Positions 10,869 to 18,900 of a DNA stretch of 64,000 nucleotides are shown piece after piece. The notes below the pieces were generated by a model, which was not told the DNA's origin, ran no database searches, and worked only from the letters and a program-made list of their open reading frames with translations. The stretch's first letter is position 1. Each line of letters begins with the position of its first letter. Position numbers and translations under genes: made by a program. Origin of the DNA: G963663495 sp963663495. Its GTDB lineage: Bacteria > Bacteroidota > Rhodothermia > Rhodothermales > Bin80. The stretch is taken from positions 5,518,001 to 5,582,000 of the forward strand of contig OY760427.1 in assembly GCA_963663495.1 (NCBI GenBank). Direction: 5' to 3'.

Positions 10869-10947
10869 AATTCCCATGACTTAGGCCATGTGCCGCAACA
10901 GGTAGATCACTTCCTCGTCGCTCCTGTTCCCGTACGACACAAGTTTA

Positions 10948-12421
10948 GGGAATTATTTACGTGAGTGACCAACTGTACACAGTGAGGCACTAGTATCAAT
11001 TTCACGGGTCATAGGGGTCGGTAACCCGAACGCCCCTCGCCGTGCAGAAGCCCCAATCCCGGAGGCCAGTATGTTTGCAGCCGCATTCAGGTCTGCATGA
11101 TCCGCATGTCCACAGGACATACACGTGAATTTGCTCCGTGTCTTACGGTTACTCGCTTCTGTGTGCCCACACGGAACACCGCTAACTGGTATAGGCAGCG
11201 GTAACCTTTATCACCTTGCGGCACTTATAGCCCAGCATCTGATCCAGCTGGCCCCAACCTGTTCGCAGTATTCCACGGTTGAGGCCAGACTTCTGTTTGA
11301 CGTTTGTGCCAAAGCTCTCCATCGTCCCCTTAGCTGAACGTATCATCGCTTTGATCTTCAGGTCCTCCAGTATCACCGTTGAGGAGCAATTGGCAATACT
11401 GCGACTTACCTGGTGGTTCGCATTCTTGAGGATGGTAGCACGCTTGCGCTGTATGCGGGCGATTCTATGCTTCCGCCTGTTACGACGGTTGGAGCCTTTC
11501 TTCTGTCTCGCCAGTCTTCGCTGATGCCGCTTCAACTTGGCATCAAGACGCTTGGTATCCGGTTGTCTGATAATGCTTGTATCGCCCTCTGTGGAGACCA
11601 TAGCGATCTGCCCGCAATTACGGTCAAATGCCTACAGCACCGCCGGTATCCTCTATTACAGGTGCCTCCATCTTGTAGCAGATGACAGCATACCCTTTGC
11701 CGGCGTTCTTCTTTACCGTGGCTTTGACGGGTATACCATCAGGGTACGGGTTGCCTCCCCGCCTGCGGAGCGCCATATATCCCACTTTCGGGATATACAG
11801 CTTGCCATCCCGAACCCTTACGTTATCCGGGATCGTGAACGAAGGCGTACTACCACGTCTGGAATGGAATCTCGGTCTTCTCTTACCCTCCTTGAAGAAT
11901 GCCTTCCATGCATCCGCCTGATATTTCAATGTGTATCTAACGACAACGTGTATCTAACGACACCAAAGGAGTATTCAGGTAGCCACTCGACCGTGCGGCG
12001 CAGCGCCGTGAACCGCTTCCCCAGCGAGAAGAAGCTTACCGAGGGCGGCTTCTCTCCAACCTCTTTCGCTTTCTTGTACGCCTCGCTCTGCTCTGCGAGG
12101 ATGGCATTCCACACAAACCTACACGCACCCGCTAATCCAGCAAGTTGCTTGGCGTTACTCCGACTTCCGAGCAACAGCCTGTATGTGATATTGCGGTATG
12201 CACTAACCGTTTCGGGCATGGCACTGTGGTATATAACGCCCTAATATATGGCAATTATATAGCATGCGTACCCACGTGTTGAGTTATTTGAAATAATTGC
12301 AGTTTGTTCGTGAACAGCGGGAACCGATTATGAAAAACTGGCGAAAGCCATCCTGTCTGCACCACCAAAGCACAAAAAGTAATTCCTGCGAAAACGCGTG
12401 GCACTCAGCCATATAACTCCC
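10948..12421 (-). mobile_element. MITE+tnpB composite element, copy 2, with inverted ends and a probable 8-bp target duplication
   Basis: The right-hand outer end (12421, read on the minus strand) is GGGAGTTATATGGCTGAGTG. The other end (10948) is GGGAATTATTTACGTGAGTG in the opposite orientation. Flanking 8-mers are CAAGTTTA on the left and CAAGTTCT on the right, sharing six of eight bases, which fits a decayed 8-bp duplication. Inside are the MITE-like block (about 12240-12421) and a broken tnpB. IS200/IS605 and IS607 elements, the usual homes of tnpB, have neither such inverted ends nor 8-bp duplications. Confidence 0.7.
10996..12219 (-). pseudogene. tnpB: tnpB-type gene, broken (copy 2)
   Basis: Same protein as copies 1 and 3, read on the minus strand. 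The N-terminus MPETVSAYRNITYRLLL starts at 12219. The same 17-bp tandem duplication interrupts it near 11930-11960. An extra T changes frame right at the RuvC-like strand (GGAVGI) near 11624, and a small deletion removes the second Cys of the first zinc-ribbon pair near 11175. The remaining fragments cover nearly the whole family length (about 400 residues). It is not functional as written. Confidence 0.85.
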
Positions 12422-12457
12422 CAAGTTCTCCGCAATCGCCAATGTTGAAAGGCGTTC

Positions 12458-13726
12458 TTATGCCGATTGTTGCAGCACCTGTTCAATCAACTGATGGGAG
12501 CCCGCAACAAGCACCGCATCGTTCTCCGTTGCAATGCTATGGGCATGGTGCCACGCTGTAGAAACGGAGCCCGAGAAGATGACGGGTACACCTGCCTCGT
12601 TCATGATACGTGATAATGCTGCGTCAGCCATTGCTCTATCGGATTCGAGCGAGCATGCCAGGACGGATGCGCGAGCTTCGGCCAAGGCGGATGCCATTTC
12701 TGGAACGGCCTTGTCCTTCATAGCGGCGAAAAGCACCATTAGGGATCCCGTGCAGTAACGTCGTACATGCTGCAAGGCTGCGACAAGACTCGCGGGGTTA
12801 TGTGCTACGTCAAGTACCATCAATGGCTGGTCCTTGATGGGTTCAAGTCGGCCCCGCAGCCCAGATAGGCGACACACTTTGCGGAGGCCGGTCGCAACAT
12901 GCTCAGGGTTCATCTCCGCGAATACCTGCTCTGCGGCTCTGATGGCAAGGACAGCGTTACGTGTTTGGTGGTAACCTGCGAGGCCGAGGCGCACGCTTTG
13001 GTAGCTGCGCATGGGTGTGTGGACGGTAATGGTTTGGCTATACGGGGTAGCGTGCAGGATTTCGCAGTCCTGGCCGACCTCGTGGAAAGCGGAGCGGCGC
13101 TCGGAGGCCATTTCTCGGAGGATATTGGCCGCGGGGGCTCCGCACCCGGTGATAACCGGTATATCCGGTTTAATTATTCCCCCTTTTTCTGCTGCAATTT
13201 GCGCTATGGTATGGCCGAGGATATCAGTATGGTCCAAGTCAATATGCGTAATGATGCTCAGAACGGGCACAATCACGTTTGTAGCGTCCAGGCGGCCTCC
13301 CAGCCCTGTCTCAATCACTGCACAATCGGCGTCGTTGTCAGCGAAATACTGCAGGGCCAGAGCGGTAGTAGCCTCAAAATAGCTGGCACAGTGTTTTACG
13401 AACAGCGACCGATACCGTCCGACTGCACTCGCGAGCCATGCCGCAGATGCCGGCGTGCCATTAATTCGCATGCGCTCGCCCACGTGGCACAGATGGGGTG
13501 ATGTATGCAGCGCCATCCGTCTCCCTGTTGATGTTCCGATGGCTGACAGCAGGGAAGCGGTAGAGCCTTTGCCGTTCGTTCCTGCCACATGGACACAGGG
13601 GTAGGCCAGATGCGGATTTCCCATGTCCCGCAGCAGCGCTGTCATGGTCTTCAGGCCAGGGCGGAACGCTCTTGCCCCACCGGTTGAAAACCGTGGCAGC
13701 ACAGACAGCGACTCTTCCCAGTGCAT
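12458..13726 (-). CDS. folC: Folylpolyglutamate synthase / dihydrofolate synthase
   Basis: A 422-residue Mur-ligase-type enzyme that attaches glutamate to dihydropteroate and to folates in the cytoplasm. The ATP-binding P-loop is VAGTNGKGSTAS. Further family features are LHTSPHLCHVGERMRINGTP, the EATTALALQYFA helix, ETGLGGRLDATNVI, the metal/substrate site HIDLDHTDILG, EKGGIIKP and the C-terminal VLDVAHNPASL. The length is as expected. It lies four bases after porX on the same strand, suggesting co-transcription. A MITE+tnpB unit starts about 37 bases beyond its stop. Confidence 0.94.
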   Translation of the reverse strand: MHWEESLSVLPRFSTGGARAFRPGLKTMTALLRDMGNPHLAYPCVHVAGTNGKGSTASLLSAIGTSTGRRMALHTSPHLCHVGERMRINGTPASAAWLASAVGRYRSLFVKHCASYFEATTALALQYFADNDADCAVIETGLGGRLDATNVIVPVLSIITHIDLDHTDILGHTIAQIAAEKGGIIKPDIPVITGCGAPAANILREMASERRSAFHEVGQDCEILHATPYSQTITVHTPMRSYQSVRLGLAGYHQTRNAVLAIRAAEQVFAEMNPEHVATGLRKVCRLSGLRGRLEPIKDQPLMVLDVAHNPASLVAALQHVRRYCTGSLMVLFAAMKDKAVPEMASALAEARASVLACSLESDRAMADAALSRIMNEAGVPVIFSGSVSTAWHHAHSIATENDAVLVAGSHQLIEQVLQQSA

Positions 13727-13730
13727 CGCA

Positions 13731-15317
13731 TTACCCGACGCTGTGTGTGTATCCTCGCGGACGCATCCGGATAACCGGTAGGATCATTTCTTCCATCGCG
13801 GCACCTCCGTGCTGAATGGAGTCGCGGTACAGGTTTGCGTAGCGATGGTAATTGGTCGGATACACGAAGTAGTAGTCTTCTTTCGCGATCAGGTAGTCGG
13901 TTGTAAGATTGTCGGCGGGAAGGCCATAAGCCGGTGGATCCGATATGCAAATGGCATGCCGCTTGTTGGCCTTGAGTCTCCGGCCACACTTGAATCGGAG
14001 TGCCGTTGATGTACTGCGATCTCCTCGTACTGTTGTGGGGTGCAGGCTGCGAACCGCCCCGTGGTCGGATGTCATGACAATAGTGCAGTCGTGTTTTGCG
14101 AGAATCTGAAACGCCTGCAGTAGCCAAGAGTGCTCCAGCCAGGTGCGTGTAACGGCCCGGTAGGCACGTTCGTCGGGCGCAAGCTCCTTCAGAACATCAG
14201 AATCTGAACGGCTATGCGCAAGGATGTCAACAAAATTGACGACGATTGCAGAGAGGTCTGCCTGCAGACAGTCCGCTGCCGCCCTTGCCAGGGCCTGCCC
14301 GTCCGCCTTGCTTACCAGTTTGTGGTAGCGTGTGCGCACGTTCGAGGTGCCTTTGCGTCGGAGCAGTGCTGCCAGATAATCCTCCTCATGCCGGTTACGG
14401 CTGTGTTCATCATCCTGTCCTGCCGACCAGTTGCAACTGTATCGGCGGGCGATATCCCTAGGCAGCAACCCACTGAATATCGCGTTGCGCGAATAGGGGG
14501 TTGCCGTCGGTAGGATGGAATAATAGAAGTCCTTTTTCATGCTAAACCAAGGGTTCAGCAGTTTTTCCAGCTCCAGCCACTGGTCATGGCGCATGCAGTC
14601 AATGACCATGAATACCACGGGGCGTTCTTTGCGTAACTCAGGCAGGACCCACTTGGGTATCACTTCCGGTGACAGGACAGGGCGTTCCCGGCTGGAGTGC
14701 TTGTCCAGTTGCCGGATCCAGCCTTGGTAGGCTTCCTCAATATAGCGTCCAAACACGCGGTTTGCCTCCCGGTACTGATCTGCCAGTACCTCCCTCGCAG
14801 CCTGGTCGTATTCCAGCAGGACATCGTAGCGCACCAGCTCGCGGTACAAGACGACCCACTCCTCGTGCGAGAGCGGGTTCATCAATGCGAGCGTGATTTG
14901 ATTGAACCTGCGCATATAGTCTTGCGAGATCCTTTCATTGCGGAGCCGCCCGTGCTCAAGCAGCCTCTTGCAGGTCAGGAGGATTTGACTTGGATTCACC
15001 GGTTTGGTCAGGTAATCATTTATCTGTCCTCCGAGCGCCTCTTCCATTTGGTGCTCTTCCTCGCTCTTTGTGACCATGACGACCGGGACATCGCTTTGCA
15101 CTTCCCGGATAGCGGCCAGTGTTTCGAGGCCTCCCATGCCGGGCATTTGCTCATCTAGCAGCACCAGATCAATGGTTTCGTGCAGGATGTGGGTGAGGGC
15201 GTCGGTGCCGTTTGCAACGCTGGTGACGCGGTAGCCCCGTTGCTCAAGAAAGATGATGTGGGCCCGCAGTAGTTCGATTTCGTCGTCGGCCCAGAGAATA
15301 TGCGGTGTAGATGCCAT
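13731..15317 (-). CDS. porX: PorX-type response regulator with alkaline-phosphatase/PglZ-like effector domain
   Basis: A 528-residue two-domain protein. Residues 1-125 form a CheY-like receiver with the acidic pocket ADDE (11-13), phospho-acceptor D55 in LVLLDEQMPGMGG, and LTKPV carrying the conserved Lys. Residues from about 200 form an alkaline-phosphatase-superfamily (PglZ) domain with FMVIDCMRHDQW, ATPYSRNAIFSGLLP containing the catalytic-type Thr, and the metal ligands of VNFVDILAHSRSD and MTSDHGAVRSLHPT. In Porphyromonas PorX regulates the type IX secretion system with PorY and SigP, and the domain hydrolyses cyclic or linear oligonucleotides. No partner kinase is visible here, so a T9SS role is inference. 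All key residues look intact. Confidence 0.9.
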   Translation of the reverse strand: MASTPHILWADDEIELLRAHIIFLEQRGYRVTSVANGTDALTHILHETIDLVLLDEQMPGMGGLETLAAIREVQSDVPVVMVTKSEEEHQMEEALGGQINDYLTKPVNPSQILLTCKRLLEHGRLRNERISQDYMRRFNQITLALMNPLSHEEWVVLYRELVRYDVLLEYDQAAREVLADQYREANRVFGRYIEEAYQGWIRQLDKHSSRERPVLSPEVIPKWVLPELRKERPVVFMVIDCMRHDQWLELEKLLNPWFSMKKDFYYSILPTATPYSRNAIFSGLLPRDIARRYSCNWSAGQDDEHSRNRHEEDYLAALLRRKGTSNVRTRYHKLVSKADGQALARAAADCLQADLSAIVVNFVDILAHSRSDSDVLKELAPDERAYRAVTRTWLEHSWLLQAFQILAKHDCTIVMTSDHGAVRSLHPTTVRGDRSTSTALRFKCGRRLKANKRHAICISDPPAYGLPADNLTTDYLIAKEDYYFVYPTNYHRYANLYRDSIQHGGAAMEEMILPVIRMRPRGYTHSVG

Positions 15318-15904
15318 TATTGTAGCCTAGTAAGGGTGTAATTACACGCCATCCGAGCCTGCACACGAAAGGCCGCGGGAATTGTTCTTGGGCAGGGATG
15401 ACCATGGAGTGATTCTGTATGGCTCAGTGGTTATCGTACGGAAGCGTCCTGTCCACTCGCTGACAAGGTCAATTCCCCAAGACATAGTAGGGGCCGCGCT
15501 GTTAAGTTTACGCAGCTCTGAAGCTGGCACGACGAGCTGGAGGAGGGAGTACAGAATGCACGTTCCATACTCAGCATTCGTGCCCGATCCCTGTCTCCCA
15601 TTATAACATTATTGCCGGTGTGAGCGGACAAAATCGGCAACGTTACCATCGAGACACCCTTGCTGATTCGTCATTCCGATCCCCAATTCGAATTCCAGCC
15701 CCCCACTGAGCCAAGAATGATTCGCAAATCATGACTTTCTGTTAAACACCAGTTAAAGGGTATTGCACGAGGCTTGAACAGCAACTACATGTTATGGTGC
15801 TACTGCTTCTAGAACCATGAATAAGGGCCTTTTGTTAAGGAATGCAGCTGTCCAGTGGGTAACGCTTACCCGGTTGCCCTTTAGAATGGCATACCGCCCA
15901 GCAC
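15318..15904. other. Intergenic stretch without a supported gene
   Basis: I see no convincing coding region here. It contains repeat R copy 2 (15614 onward) and, close to the end of the giant gene, a short inverted repeat GGGTAACGCTTACCC at 15857-15871. That repeat could act as a weak terminator for the minus-strand gene; it has no T-run. The last 150 bases match the region downstream of the second giant gene (26775-26930). Confidence 0.5.
15614..15760. repeat. Dispersed repeat R, copy 2 (diverged)
   Basis: It starts ATTGCCGGTGTGAGCGGACA and includes CCCCAATTCGAATTCCAG. It matches 10723 and 26342 with scattered substitutions and is not attached to an ISNCY element here. On the minus strand it reads as a frame ending VADFVRSHRQ followed by a stop. 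It lies about 150 bases beyond the end of the giant Calx-beta gene. Confidence 0.6.
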
Positions 15905-18900
15905 TCACCACCGCACATAGCCGCTGACATTCACACCGTAACTCACCAGTTGGTACGGCGCTATGTGCTCCATGGCCAATCCGCTCACGCTGAACCCTAA
16001 CCCCGTGCGCCCCTGCACGCCCGCTCCTATGCGGTAGTCCCTGCCTCTGTCACGCAGCCCCATACCCACATGCGGCCGCAGCACACTGCGCCTGTGAATA
16101 CGCGAGCCGTATCCCACCTCCAACTCCATCCGACGATCCGATGGATACACCTCCCACGGACGCTCCGCCTGCCACAGCGTCCCCACATGCGTACGGCCCC
16201 AAGTCGGTCGCACCTGCGCTCCCAATCCCTCCATTCCTCCATAGCGGACCATACCCGAATATCCCCACTCCCCGTAGCCATCCTCCTGATGCAACACCAA
16301 ACGCCTTGACATCACCTCCGCATGCAACATCCCCATCCGCACACGTAACCCTCCGCCTGCCTCCATTCCCATTCCTCTCTCCGCATCCCCACCACTGTGC
16401 AAGACCGCCGCCTCCACATACGGCTCCAAGATTTCCTGCAACGTTACCGATCCCTCCAGACCCGCGCGAACTCGGCTCACCCCTATTCCACCATCCATCC
16501 CCAGCCAGAATCCGTCCGCCTCGTACCCCAGCCGAGCGCCCGAACGGCGTACCAACGTGCCACCCACGCCCGCTGCCATCATGCGCATTCCCGTGTCCTC
16601 TGCTTCCGCCACTACTCCCTGTCCTGCTCCTGCCAACCCCCACACACTGTGCCGCATCCCCCCGTAGCGCACATACGGATACCAGCCCGTCATCTGTAGT
16701 AGCGTCCCTTGCTCCTCCAATGCCTCGCTGCGTGATATCACCATCCCCATCAGCCAGCGACCTCCCGCACTGTAGTCCGCCCCCAATGAAGCTGTCACCA
16801 CATCCGCTCCCGATATCCCGCCGCTCTGCAACCTGCTGTACGCACCACGACCCCATACACTCAGCCGCTCTCCGCCTGCCTGCATACCACAGCCCGACAA
16901 AAGATGCGACACCCGTACCCGCTGACCGGGAAACGGCCTCGGCATACAACCCACCAATGATCCCTCCATACGCTCCGATACCGCCTCTACTATATGCACC
17001 GCCACACTCCGGCCTAATCGCGCACGGTTTCCCGTATTCTTCGATCCCAACACCACATCCTCTCGGACTGTCTCATCCCCTAACTCCACCATCAGCGCAA
17101 ACGCCTCCCCGGTACCTTGCGCGCGCAGTAAGGGCACTCGTACCTCTTTTCTTGTCTCCCCAGGCCCAAACTCTAGTACCCCCTCCATGCGCTCGTAGTC
17201 CTCTCCCGCCCATGCCGTGCCGTCTACCGTACGGAAACGGCCGGTCAGCCGCTCTGCCACGGGTGCCAGTAGTCTCACCGCAAACAGCGCCTCGGTCTGC
17301 GACACCGCAATGGCTCGCACCTGCATTCCCGGTGCCGTCTCGTCATCCACAATTGTGCCCGTTGCCACTGCCTGCCCGATTTGCGCATTCGTCGGATTCG
17401 ACAGCGTCACCTCTATCGTCTCATCTCCTTCCTGCAAGTCGTCGTCTATCAAAGGTATCCTTACTTGCGCCTCCGTACTGCCGGTCTCAAATACCACCAG
17501 CCCCTGCGTCGCCTCGTAGTCCACATCCGATGTCGCCGTGCCTCCCGTCACCGCAAACTGCACCGAGACCACCTTGGTACTACCGTAGTTTAGCCGCACC
17601 ACCATCACCAGCTCCTCAGAACTCTCCGTCCCGGTACCGTCATGGATGCTGACCTCTATTGGATCATCCATTATCGTCACATCCCCCTCCGCATCCAACA
17701 GCATCGCATGCTCTGGAGCGCTCAGCTTTACTACCAATCCCTCGTCTTCCTCCACCACATCATCACGCGCTACCGGTACCCATATGTGCCTCAACGTCTC
17801 GCCCGGTGCAAATACCAGCGTGCCCAGCGTCCGTGTGTAGTCCGCCCCTGCCTTCGCCGCCCCGTCCTGCGTGGCAAATGCCACCCCGACACGTACCGTG
17901 CTCGCACCACTCAGCGATACTGCAAGCTTCGCGCGCCCTCCATCCTCTGATACCGTCACATCGCCTATTGAGAACCCTGGAAGACGATCATTGTCCAGTA
18001 TCGTCACCATGGTTCTGCCTTCGTCTAGCTGCACCTCAAATGCCTCCCTGCCCTCGTGCACTGCATCGTCTTGGGTTGGAACCTGTACTACCGTCTCCGT
18101 CTCGCCAGGCACAATCGTCACCAATCCGGCACTCACCGCCTCATAGTCCTCCCCGGCTGTCGCCGTCATGTCATTTGTCCTATACGAGACGGTGACGGGC
18201 TTCGTGCTTACACTACTGAGACTGATGTAGACATTTGCTATACCCCCTTCCCGTACATACACCGTAGGCACTATGCCAACGGTCGGCTTAGAATCGTCGT
18301 CCAAGATGGTGGCACGGCCTGTTGCCATGCCCAGTTCCGCTCCCTGCGCGTCCGCCAGCTCCAGCGTGAAACCCTCGTCGTCCTCGTCCAACGCGTCATC
18401 AATGATCTGCACCAATACCTGCTTCTCAAGCTCGCCTGCTCCAAATGTGAGCACCCCACTTGTATGCTGGTAATCCGCACCCGCTGTCGCTGTACCATCT
18501 TGCGTACGGTAACCGACCGTAACAACGCTGGTGGTCTCTCCGCTTAATCCCACTCGAAACACTGCCGTACCTGCGCCTTCCCTTACCCGGACATCCGACA
18601 ACACACGCACAAGCGGCGACACATCATCGTCTCGAACCCCTACCTCTACACTCCCAGACACTCCATTGTAGCCACCACCACTCGCTGACAACCGTATCTC
18701 TCCTGTCTCGTCATCGTAGTCGTCATCGTCCAGTGCTGACACCGTGACTGTCTGGTACGTTTTCCAGTCCGCAGTGTTGAAGGTCAAACTCCGCAGATTG
18801 ACGGACACCTTACCGTTCAGTGCGGGCTCTGCGCTGATGGATACGGTCACCTGACCCGTTGGTGGAGAGGCGAGCCACACTGCAAAGGTGTTGCCTGCTG

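Noticed and set aside
16141..17652. Long proline/serine-rich open frame on the plus strand opposite the first giant gene
   Set aside because: It is antisense to a repeat protein with strong family signatures, and its composition (Pro, Ser, His) is what a GC-rich antisense frame gives. No family features.
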